From: Gorsachius magnificus
Lineage: Eukaryota; Chordata; Aves; Pelecaniformes; Ardeidae
Assembly (NCBI GenBank): GCA_034008185.1
Contig: CM067091.1
Span: forward strand, 9,093,799 to 9,157,798
Length of the DNA stretch: 64,000 nt
Direction: 5' to 3'
Both the position numbers and the translations under genes were made by a program. Below are positions 48,131 through 59,200 of this stretch, piece after piece; the first letter of the stretch is position 1; each line of letters begins with the position of its first letter. The notes beneath the pieces were generated by a model. It did not search any database. It was not told where the DNA came from and saw only the letters and a program-made list of their open reading frames with translations.

Positions 48131-50012
48131 CAGTAGGACTGTAGGCAAAATTTCTGGGCACCTCCAGCTTTCCAAGGTTTGGGACTTCAGATTCTGGGTA
48201 TGGCTAGGGCTATCAGAGCAAGGTAAATGGGTGGGAATAATTGGTGATAGTGAAGCTTTTTAAATCCTTAAATATCACAGTGAAAACAAGTTAGGTGTAA
48301 GCTAGTGCAGGGGTTAAGCAGCATATCCAAGCGTGAAATACCATCAGTGGAAAGACAGCTTATGCCCTGTAGTATGCCCCACTGCCAGCATAAAACTTAA
48401 CCTGCTTACCCTTAGTCCCTTTGGTTTAAAGCAGGGGACAACCTGGTTTGGTACCTTGTAAATTAACTGGAAGGAAAAATAAATAGAGTTCCAAAAGTAT
48501 CTGCAAGGGGCGACCTGATGGACACAGCTCCAGCCCGTAGATCCAATCTCTGGAAAGAAAACATACCACAGCTGTGCAACCTGGGAATGTCATGGCTGGG
48601 AAGGGTCGTGGGATATGCAGCTTTCCTTAGGAGGAGGGCGCTGAACTGGATCATGAGGCACCCGACGTCTGCAGTACACTCCTTGCAACCCAGGTAGGAT
48701 ACATTGATCTGTGTTTTCCTGAGGGCAATCAAATACGTTTGGCAAAACTTGGGGCAAATGTGTATTTTGCATACAGCAATGTGGGTTTATGCAACCAAGC
48801 CCCACTCCAGAGCACGTCAGTAGAAGATTTCTGAATAAATACAAGAGAAAAAAACGTTTATTTACCAGGGACAACCCTTTTGTGAGATAGGCACATCCCA
48901 CCTAATGCTGGCCCTAGTACGGACCCTCCTCTGGCCCTTGTAGCTCCAGGCACAAGGCAAGGCCATCAGACAGCCCTGAATGCGTAGGTATCCTCAAAGC
49001 AGTTCAACCTCCCTCACCCCCTCCCTTTCCTTCCTTCTACCTAATCAATTTAGGAAATTTATGGTATTTACAGATTGGCTCCGATCTCATGTTTGTCAAA
49101 ATGCAAATGAAAGGTTGTTGAAGCTTGTCAGGTGCTGGAATACACAAAGCCTTTGTGATATGCTGATTTCTCACACCAGGCTCACCCTCCTGCCTGGCAT
49201 CTGATTGAGTTGCCACCTTCCCAACTACTCTTTTCCCAGGCAGCTGTGGTGCCACCAACATTTTTTTAGTGGCAAAGCCAGTTTAAGAAATTCCTGCCCC
49301 CACCCCTTCAGTTGTGTCAATACAGCTGTCTGGGGAGCTGTGTGACAACTTGGTCACATAAAATTAATATTTGGGAGGGACTGTTTTATACAGCTGGCTG
49401 TATGAAGGGACCTGCACACAGAGGACACCAAGCTACAGCAGGTCTGATGCGCCTTTAGGAAGAGGGCTCCAAGGAGACCTGCCCTCTGAAAATGCCTGGT
49501 CTGTGAAGCTACAGCTCATGAGAAGCATGAGGCTTTGTATGACTCTAAACAGAGCAAAGACTGTCCCTGGAAAACCCAGATGTCCCATGCTCTAGGATGA
49601 AATGGATAACCCGCATTGCTGACACAGCACAGTAACGCTCAGCTCTCTTGAAAATACCCGGGAGAAGCTGGAAATGTGGGATGGAAAGGCTCAGTGGGTG
49701 CTAAAGATAGCCAAAGCCAGAGGGTCCAGGAAAGGAACAGTCCTCTCCAGAGAGCTGACCCCCCCTGGAGAGCATCTGTTGACAACAGTGGGCACCTGAT
49801 CTTTCCTTGGAAGAAAGGAGTGAAGTGGGTGCTTCCACTCGAAGGAGTCACGCACCTCAGCCCTGAGCACCTGGTTTGTTCTTAGCTCAAAGATGCTGAG
49901 ATTTCCCCATGCAACACCAAGGAGGGATTCAGGATGTACTCAATTAATGGATTTCCAGATGAAGCAAGCGTTTTCAGAAGGGGTGAGGCTTAGAAGTAGC
50001 TTTTTATGCTGA
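48131..50012. other. Non-coding stretch, nothing recognised
   Basis: Short overlapping frames only. Confidence 0.35.
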
Positions 50013-50470
50013 GTCATAGAATCATAGAATCTTTTAGGTTGGAAAACACCTTTAAGTTCATCGAGTCCAACTGTTACCCTAGCACTGCCATTCCACCACT
50101 AAACCCTGTCCCTAAGCACCTCATCTGCCTGGCTTTTAAATCCTCCCAGGGATGGGGACTCCACCACTTCTCTGGGCAGCCCCTTCCAGTGCCTGACAAC
50201 CCTTGAGGGGAAGAAATTTTTCCTAATGTCCAACCTAAACCTGCCCTGGCACAACTTGAGGCCGTTTCACTTCATCCTATCGCCTGTTCCCTGGGAGCAG
50301 AGCCCAACCCCCCCCCCCTCCTGTCAGGCAGTTGTAGGGAGCCATGAGGTCTCCCCTCAGCTTCCTCTTCTCCAGGCTGAACACCTCCAGGTCCCTCATG
50401 CGCTCCCCAGCAGCCTTGGGCTCCAGACCCCTCATCAGCTTTGTGAGTTTTTGTGAGCTGGGGGAGGTGA
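50013..50470 (-). mobile_element. CR1 LINE, 3'-terminal fragment, reverse orientation
   Basis: Opens with GAGTCATAGAATCATAGAAT (terminal repeats), the TTTTAGGTTGGAAAACACC core, CCCTAAGCACCTCATCTGCC, then ORF2 codons on the minus strand for [10 protein letters not shown], RTRGN-, SLEKRKLRGDL- and EPKAAGERMRDLEVF-like blocks, ending near 50470. An 11-C run (50308-50318) interrupts the codons where other copies encode the GGCSEVG region. 5'-truncated and inactive. Confidence 0.93.
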
Positions 50471-51324
50471 GCATGCAGCAGTGTTGGACATGGCTGCCAC
50501 CAGCATGAGCATGCCTGCACTGGGGGCAGAGGGTAACTCCTGCAGCTGAACCCATTGCACCCAGCCTCATTGGGTTTCCTTATTCTTGGGGAAAGAATTT
50601 ATTTCTGTTTCTGCAAGGTTTGGGGAACAGGGGAATTTTGTCATTTAGTTGCTCCTGGATTTGTAGCAATTCCTAATTATACTGGAAGAGTCAATTGCCT
50701 CCCAACAGCTGCTATTCCTACGATAGTGATCAGCACAGGGTGATGAAGACTGCGTGCTTCATGCCCCTGGGGGGGGAAGTTGTGATAGTTGAAGGCTGGA
50801 AGTGTGCAGGGATGACAGCATATTGGCTTCAAAACTGTTTTGTAAGTTTTGTAAGCCTTTGCTCTACAACATCAGTGACACAAAGAACAGCTTTTGTCTC
50901 AAATGGGTGGTTTACAGGTTATCATTTACTAAACATGTTTGCCAAGGAGTAATATTAAAATATATTATAAAAGTGGACAAGACGAGCATTATCCACCTGT
51001 CAGACTTCATTGTAGGTGACAGCAAGCCACATTTCATTGCTCGTGGTCAGGCAGCCAAGAGCATGGACCCTGAAGACCACTAGTCCTCCCTGCCCCCTCC
51101 TCTCCACCCATTCCCCCTCCTCCCCACCCAGCTGGCTGGAGGCATGGGAAGAGTCCTGAAACTCCAAGCATGTCCCAGCCTTCAGCACTCATCTGCAGGT
51201 CTCTGTTGGTGGTCCTGCTGGCCCGCGTGAAATGATGTGAAAGCAGTAGCAAACAGGTAAACAACAGGGAACAAGAAGAGCAAAGAAGTAGTTATCAACA
51301 GTGGCAGCTGGCAAACATGGACTA
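50471..51324. other. Non-coding stretch, nothing recognised
   Basis: No gene or clear repeat; may include older CR1 sequence upstream of the tail that follows. Confidence 0.35.
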
Positions 51325-51405
51325 GTGTTGGCCCAGTTTGAGCAAGCGACTGAACTAGGTATCTCCAGAGGTCCCTCCCAACCATCAGTTCCATGACTCT
51401 GAGTC
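51325..51405 (+). mobile_element. Very old CR1 tail (3' UTR end)
   Basis: GAACTAGGTATCTCCAGAGG, then TCCCTCCCAACCATCAGTTC and CATGACTC, a diverged form of the CR1 end (GGACTAGGTGATCTCCAGAGGTCCCTTCCAACC...ATTCTATGATTC). The coding part is not recognisable. Confidence 0.65.
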
Positions 51406-54400
51406 ACTGCTTTCAAGAAAATTCCTGTGTTTTCTGAGACATGGCATCATCTGAGCCTGGTCCCCAGGACTCTATCAAAAAAAGGTGAATGTATTACTCC
51501 TCTCAAAATGTGGCACCAGTGCAAAGAATGAAGGCCCATCAGCAGTCCAGGAGCAAGCCAGTAAAACAAACCTCCGGTCCTGCCATAAGTCGTGTAACCT
51601 TGAGATGAAAACACGAAAACTGTATAGATGCACAGAAGGAATTCCCTGGAGCCATGGACATAATTGTTCCACAGCTGTCAGAGAAATAGGGGAAATAGAA
51701 AGAAAATAATCACCAGCCTGGGGAACAGCAGTGGCTTCATGAGCAGAGAAGATGGTCAAGAGATTCAGGCCTGGTGAGACCACTGGCCAGCACAAGAGCT
51801 GAGTCTTGTAGACTTTGTAAAAACTGTGCTTGTGTTAACTTCTGTCTGAGAAAAGCAGTTCTGCAAGAAAAAATACACTGAATTAGGTTGGCTTGCCTGT
51901 ACCTGAGGCAGGGCTGGGGCTCTGGGATCATAGCTCTGTCCTGTATTCAGGGGTTTTTTTGGCAGAATTCATAAGATGCAGCAAACCAAACAGATATCTA
52001 AGCAGCAGCATTGGGACTGATATAAAAACTGATCTCCACTTTTATCAAAAAGAGATGGCATCCTGATGGAGAACTGCGAAAGGACCTTGAAATCAAGATG
52101 CAACCAAAGAGTTCAGTGTCAAATGTGTGTGTCAGAAGGAAAACGAGCTGGGATCTGCACAGAGCAATGGGTTAAAAAGCTAATTAATTTCTCAGTGACC
52201 AAGAAAATGGTGCCAGGAGCTTTGAAATTAGCACTGAAGCTAAAAAGGGAAAGATGAGTAAATATGAGAGAATACAACAAGCATAAAACGAGCCTCTTCA
52301 AATGGGTCATCACAAGGAACCAGTTAAAAAGTGAGTGTAACCAACGTGTTTGTCAACGAGCTTTGAGCTTCCGCTGGCCTCTTGGAAAGTGGTTGATTAC
52401 GGTTTGGCAGTAATGAGTACTTTGGCAGCAATGAATACCATTTTATTTCAGGGGAAGGCTGTGATTCATGTTCCTTGCACTTCATTTCTTTTGAATATTG
52501 CCACTTTGGACTGTAGATGTAGACAAAAAGGAGGGTGCACAGGGATGTATTTCTAGCACACAGCCCCAGAGCAGAGACCCGCAGCCATTACTTCTCAGCT
52601 ACAGCTGAAAATGCCGAATGTCTACCAAGCCAGCCCTTGTACAGCTCTGGGGATACCCCCTCCTGTAAGCAAGGTTCATCACAAACTCATTCCATATGAA
52701 ACCACAAAAAATTTCAGATCTTAGCTGGATCTGAACAAGTTGTTCTCAGTTTTGTACTGCTCCCAAGATGAGGACTTCCTAAGTGAACACTCAGGCATTG
52801 ACGTGTGTCCTGTTCTCTCTAGGGCACAACGAACCTTTCTGATTGTTACGGCACATGCTGATAGCTCTGCTACCTATCTTCACCCGTGATCAGACGTGGG
52901 TTTGCACCTGAAAATTAATTTGAATTCATATTCTATTTCAACCCTTGATAGGAACTGAATATTTTGCAGCTCAGGTTTTCAAGACACAAACACAATGACA
53001 ATTTTGGATTGTATTTTTCGTTATGATAAAAAGTATTTTAGTCCCTTGTCTTGCAGAATTTCCTAGCAGTGTCCACATCTGGTCCACACAGAGTTATAGA
53101 AACCAGGTCAGATTGGGAAACACAGACAAGCCTGGCAATCCCTGGGCCCTACAGAAACATCTCCCCAACAGCTCCCTCTGCACAGTGATATTTGCTACCA
53201 GATTTATTTACATTAGCACTGATGGCTGCGTTGACGGGCTATTGTCTCCATTGATCCCTTTTCCATTAAAACCTCAAGTGCGTGATCCTGCCTGTGAGAA
53301 GCACACATAGCCTGGCTGCTTCCCAGGGGCTGGTTGCTCAGAGCACAGTCCTTGCTGCACCCCTCCTTGCTGGACCGCACAGTCTATGGCCTCCATCCTG
53401 CACAACCTCCAGATCCTCCTCCCCTTCAGGCTGCTGTGATGGGGACTCGGGAAAACCTCACCTGGCCCTCACTCCAGGAGATGAAAGGAGGGAGTCAAAA
53501 ATGTGGCTGGAGGTCCTGCTGTCCTTCTCCCACTGCCCTGCCTGCCACAGGCACAGCAGCAAGGGCTCTTAAAATCACTGTCATGCCATGGAGATGGCTA
53601 ACAGCACCATCCTCCAAGGGGATGCTCCATCACCCCCATAGTAAGTGGAGGAAATAGCCTCTTCCAACCTACTGTGAACAGGGCATATCCCCCCCCTTCC
53701 GGCCCCCGGACTGGCTGGGCTGTTTCCCAGCACGGATGGAGGCTGGCACAGTCACATCCCCAGGGCAGCCAGCTCTTATCAACCGGCCTATTGTTTCAGG
53801 GTCTAATCTGATGGAGCAAAAGGCCATTGGTTTTGTTAGTGCTGGATGTTTCTTTCTGGCAGGAAAGGTTGCTGAATGGTGATTGAGGGGCAAAGGTGCT
53901 GAAGAAAAATGCCCTTCCTTCACCAAGTGTCCCCACCAAGCCTCTTCCCACATCTGCTGATCTCAACCCCAGCAGGGCTGACCCAGGCTGATCTCAGCCT
54001 GCCCAGCTCGCCGCCCTGGGCTGGGACCTGCAGTGCCACCAGCTGCCCGCCTTTCACCACTCTCCGACCAGCAGCAGAGGAGCATGGATGATTTTGCTGC
54101 TTGTCCTTCCTCGGTTGCCCATTCACCTTCAGCAGGTTATGGGACTGAGAAGGGTCAGCCCAAAGCAAGTAGAGCACCAAGCCCAGGTCAAACAGAAATT
54201 GTTTGATGAGAGCCTGAAAATACCAGTTTTACTTATGGCTCTGTGGTGGCCTGAGACATCAAAATGTGCCCAAGCTAGTGCTAGTCTATGGCTACCCACA
54301 CAACCAGCTGCCTAGGGCTGTTTACAGCCCATGTCTCCACTGTCCCTAACCTATCTCACTTCCAAATCAGTCTTCTGAGTCTTCTGAGAGCCCACACCAC

Positions 54401-54492
54401 TGGTTCCAGGCACACACAGAGCAACATCAACCACCAGCCCAACCCTATCTCTCCAAGGAGCCCCAGCCATCTTTCTCTCTTGCCCTAATGCT
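51406..54492. other. Non-coding stretch, nothing recognised
   Basis: Holds an 18-bp imperfect tandem duplication at 52403-52438 (TTTGGCAGTAATGAGTAC then TTTGGCAGCAATGAATAC). No gene seen. Confidence 0.35.
52403..52438 (+). repeat. 18-bp tandem duplication
   Basis: Two adjacent units with two mismatches. Confidence 0.85.
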
Positions 54493-54533
54493 GTAAGTTT
54501 GCAGATGACACTCAGTAAGTTTGCAGATGACAC
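54493..54533 (+). repeat. 19-bp duplication at the CR1 5' junction
   Basis: GTAAGTTTGCAGATGACAC at 54493-54511 and again at 54515-54533, separated by TCA. The first copy is not part of a normal CR1. Confidence 0.9.
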
Positions 54534-55412
54534 CAAATTGGGCGGGAGTGTCGATCTGCTGGAGGGTAGGGAGGCTCTGCAGAGGGACCTGGGAAAGCTG
54601 GATCCATGGGCCAAGGCCAACTGTATGAGGTTCAACAAGGCCAAGTGCCTGGTCCTGCACTTGAGTCACAACAACCTCATGCAACGCTACAAGTGTGGGG
54701 AAGAGTGGCTGGAAAGCTGCCTGGCAGAAAAGGACCTGGGGGTGTTGGTCGACAGGTGGCTGAATATGAGCCAGCAGTGTGCCCGGGTGGCCAAGAGGGC
54801 CAATGGCATCCTGGCTTGTATCAGGAATGGTGTGGCCAGCAGGAGCAGGGCAGTGACCGTGTCCCTGTCCTGGACACTGGTGAGGCTGCCCCTCGAATAC
54901 TGGGTTCAGTGTTGGGCCCCTCACTCCCAGAAGGACATGGAGGGGCTGGAGCATGTCCAGAGAAAGGCAACAGAGCTGGTGAGGGGTCTGGAGCCCAAGG
55001 CTGGTGGGGAGCGGCTGGGGGATCTGGGGGTGTTCAGCCTGGTGAAGAGGAGGCTGAGGGGAGACCTTATCGCTCCCTACAACTGCCTGACAGGAGGTTG
55101 CAGTGAGGTGGGTATTGGTCTCTTCTCCCAAGTAACAAGCAATAGGACAAGAGGAAATGGCCTCAAGTTGCATCAGGGGAGGTTAAGACTGGATATTAGG
55201 AAAAATTTCTTTACTGAAAGAGTGGTCAAGCATTGGAACAGGCTGCCCAGAGAGGTAGTGGAGTCACCATCCCTGGAGGTATTCAGAAAACAGGCAGACG
55301 TGGCACTTCAGGACATGGTTTAGTAGGTATGGTGGTATTGGGTTGATGGTTGGACTTGATGATCTTGGAGGTCTTTTCCAACCTTAATGATTCTATGATT
55401 CTATGATCATAA
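54493..55412 (+). mobile_element. CR1 LINE, 5'-truncated copy with frame open to its natural stop
   Basis: Starts inside RT at the catalytic motif ([18 protein letters not shown]) and keeps one open frame through [10 protein letters not shown], [78 protein letters not shown]-like [36 protein letters not shown], to TAG at 55321-55323: about 274 codons without interruption. The 3' UTR has GGTTGGACTTGATGATCTTGGAGGTC and ends with two GATTCTATG repeats. The 5' end has a 19-bp duplication of the FADD region. The long intact frame suggests a fairly recent insertion. It lacks the endonuclease and most of RT, so it cannot move itself. A 242-codon frame on the opposite strand is a shadow. Confidence 0.95.
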
Positions 55413-56104
55413 ATTGATCATGAATGGTGACTTGCCAAAGGCCTGTCAGAAGCTGAGGAGGCTCCACAAGAGCTATTTTGACTTGTTCATAGTAGTTAGA
55501 AGATCCTGCCCTCTCCTAGTTCCCTGCTTCATACCCAGGACATCTCTGTCTTCCCTGGCCTAGGTGGCAAAGAAATTTCTTGGTTCCACCAATGCAAGAG
55601 CAAGGGAAGATGAAAGTGAGAGTTGCCTACTTGCATGCTCACAAGCTGTGGGATATGGTCCTCAGCCCAGCCAGCTGCAAAGGGTCTTATGGTAGAAGAC
55701 CAAATAAATGGACTGAGAGTTAGCAAATGGGCACAGGGAGGACCTCGACTTGTTCTGCTTCTTGTGGGCATTAGGAAGAGCTCTGAATTGGGGGGTTTCC
55801 TTACATCCTGAGCCATTTTCAAGATGGCATTAAACTCCACAGACCTCATATTTTGGAACATTCACTGTGCACACACCTTCTCCAGTTGGTAGCCTGCAGT
55901 TCCCTATCCACGAGTCCCCACAACGTAGTCCAGGTTAGACATTAAACATAAGGTGTGATATTTAGAAATGACCTATAAATTATGTTATGCTGCTGCCAAT
56001 ATGTCCAGCAATGCTGACATTTAGGACAATTGTCTTAGTTCTTCCCCCACAGGGAACTTTTGAGGCCTATCTTTTCCAAGAGTCATCTCAAACACTCTTC
56101 TTTG
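55413..56104. other. Non-coding stretch, nothing recognised
   Basis: No recognised feature. Confidence 0.35.
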
Positions 56105-56275
56105 CCCTCTTCTATGAGGTTCCTCAGAAAGATGATGGAGTCTCTTTTCTTGGAGATTTTCAAAACTCAGCTAGACAAGACCCCGAGGAACTGAGGGTCC
56201 TAAACAATTTGAAGTGAGCCCTCTGGTTGGACCAGAGACCTCCAGGCACTCCTCTGAACTCAAATAATTCATGGC
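56105..56275 (+). mobile_element. Very old CR1 3' fragment
   Basis: Reads as a diverged CR1 end: GATGGAGTCTCTTTTCTTGG, AGATTTTCAAAACTCAGCTAG, ACAAGACCCCGAGGAACTGA, TTTGAAGTGAGCCCTCTGG, TTGGACCAGAGACCTCCAGG, and AAATAATTCATGG in place of the terminal repeats. It corresponds to the older CR1 type in which the last ORF2 codons read SLEIFKTQLDK-like. A 76-codon frame (55987-56217) crosses it. Older and more diverged than the other copies. Confidence 0.75.
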
Positions 56276-59200
56276 TTATGGAATCTACTAATTGAGAGCT
56301 TTCTCCTAGGGGAGAACTGGAACGGCTTCATCTTGGCCTGAACCCTTCTAGGTGAAATGGGGAAGCTAACTTCTTCAGCCTGTTCTTCTCTCCAAGTATT
56401 GCTGAGCATAACAGACTCAGGCCAGTGACTGAGGCTCCAACAACTTGCCCCTGCTTTTGGCAGCACCCATATGGAGGCAGACATGTCAAAGTGCTGTACA
56501 ACATAGTAGTCAGTGTATCATCCCCCCTTTTTACATGCATCTGTCCCTCACACATGCAAAATGGGGTGATGCTCAGCTGCACTGAGGCAAAGTTGGGTGG
56601 TGGCAAAACCATTACCCAAGTCCTCATAAGCTGGAAATGTCTGGGACATGAGGTCTCTCAGAAACCCCACACCCATCAGTGTGACACAGCCAATGCGATC
56701 CCAATGTGTCAGCAGAGATCTCTCCAGTGAAGAGAAAGAATTATGGAAGACATTGTATAAGACATCAGCAAGACCAGATCTGCTCAGGGAAATGTGAACC
56801 CTTAAGAGAACTGAGGCATAGAAGGACTGCAGTTGTAATGATGGGAAAAGAAGCCCTTTCCCTAGAGCAGATGCTACATGGGCTTGGCCTGTTTAGCTGG
56901 TAAGATGAAGGCTGGAAGGGACTGCAGTTGTCTGGGGAACATTATGGAGTCTGGAAGGGAAGAGTTATAGTCACATTTCAGCTGCTAAACAGAGAAGGTT
57001 CTCAGGTGGGTTGTGCAGCACCAGAGTCTTGCCAATGGATTTGCTGTTCCCATCTGCCTCACCAGGATTGCGTCAAAAATTATCTGGGATAAGCTGGAAA
57101 TTGACATCAGTAAGGAGTTTCTGCCTTTCTCCCTTGACTGTGGAGGGATGCAAGACAGATGCCTTAGACCTGGTGTTTTCATGGCTGAAGTCAGCTGAGT
57201 TGAATTTCCCCAGCATGTGCTCTGCAGCACAGGTTGGTTTAACCAGTTTAACAAAACCACCCAGCACGTCGGTGTTGGAACATGCAGGTGCATCCAGGCT
57301 GATAACTGTAACCACTTCCACTGAGCAGGCAGAGGAAGCCAGGCAATGAGCCTTAATGGGATGCTAGGTGCAACCACACGGCAGCAGATCCCAGCCAGGC
57401 TGTGGAATCTGGCATGGGCAGTGCTGCAGCTCTCCAGGCCTGGGTCCTGGCACACCTGGCAGCGTATGAGGGGGCTCATGGATGAGCAATATTCTTAGTG
57501 GTGACCTTCTTAATGTGTAAGCATGAACGAGAAAGCATACATGCTTTGTAGCTGGCAGCCTGATACCAGCCGAAGTGCACCATCACTGTAACTGGCTGCT
57601 GAAGAAATCAAAACCGTGGAGGGACTGTTGCTGTGGACTGTGCTTGTATGTCTTGCAAGATTTAAATGTGCATAACCCTAGGAATTCATTGTTCCATCCA
57701 TTAGATGTGCTCTGCTACCCTGCTCTTGCTGTTAGTACCTCTCAGTGTTGGGGTGAGCTGACATGCCTGCTCTTGTTTTACCAGGAATCCTTCTGGGGCT
57801 TTGGCTGAGCTGAGATTTTACAATGCATGGATCCTTGCCAACTTTTAGCCTGTGAAGGCACTTTGCCCATCTTCAGCATGCTAGAGTTTGCAGTGTGAAC
57901 CCCTGAAGGGAGCGGGAAGAGAGGTGGCAGGGAATATCTATCCAAACAAGTTTGTACACACATGATTTTGTAATATGCTGCCTAGAAGAGACTTGCAGCC
58001 ATGGTGTAGAGGAGTCTGGAGAGTATTGTAAGGATTTTGCCAAGAGAGAGACAGTGGGTTTTACTGGCACCAAAAATAAACAAAATATCAGTAATGATCA
58101 TGCTTAAGCCCCAGGCAGATGCTGCTCTCAGAGGTGCTGCTGGCTTCTGAATCATTCTGGGGAAAAATGAGCGAAGTGCTAGACACCTCACCAGAGATCA
58201 GAGTCCATCTCAGGGCATGACTTCCCTGGAGCATCTCACTCTTCCCTGACGAAGCCACCCTACTTCAGCTAGGGGTGTGAGCAGAGAGACCACCTCTAAA
58301 AGAATATGCTGGGGAATAATAAGGTACCAAAGCAAATTCTACTGCTGAAAATTTCTCCATAGAGAAGGGAGACACAGAAGTTGACTGATGGTCTTTACCC
58401 CTCAGAGCAATTAAATTCACAGTAGCCATGAAACTGCAGACCAAAAAGAGTGGGCAAGCAGCCCTGCCTGGGCACCAGCATCCACCTGACAGCACCTCCC
58501 TACACCTCTTACACCCACAGGCAGCCTTGCTCTTGCACTCCAAGCCCAACAGGGAAACCACTTGCACATGGTGGCACTCAAAGGACAAGCTTGCTACTCA
58601 CTTCCAAAGGGTTCCCTAAAACAAAACGGGTTTATTTGTGGTCATGAGTTGCGTCTCCATCACCTGCTCTGTCCCAGAATGGCTCTGGTCCACACCCTCC
58701 AGCAATGCTTTTTCTCAAGACCTTTGGTCTTTCCAACTGACTTGCTGGCTGATAGGAAGCACGCTGGCTCCCAGCACCCCCAGCCTTCTGTGTGCTCCAG
58801 CTGTTCCTGGGAACCCCTGTTTCATTACTAACGTTTAAAATGGGAGACAAATGCTAAGTGATGAGTTGACTGTGTGATCAGAAACAAGTCATGAAAGAAA
58901 GCATAGGCTTTGAAGGTACCTGCCACAAAGTCAGCTCTTGTCTCCTAGATGCCACCTTCTGCCAAAGCTGTTGGAGGGCAGTAATGCAGGGGCTGCCCAG
59001 TCTGACAGTGATGCTCCCTCCACTGGAGAATGAGGTCAGAGGCTTGATCTGCCTGAAAACAAATCTACAAAAAGACCCCTTGAATTCCAGACCAGTCCCC
59101 TGCCTGACCCCACAGGACAGCCTGGGGGAGCTGCATGCACCCAGATGGCAGCCGGGGAGGTACAGGCATCCCAAGGCGGCGCATGTACCACAGCCTCAGC

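Noticed and set aside
54445..55173. 242-codon minus-strand frame
   Set aside because: Antisense shadow of the CR1 reverse transcriptase frame.
56795..56830. GAGAACTGAGGCATAGAAGG, similar to reverse-oriented MIR
   Set aside because: Match is too short and lacks the second MIR block.
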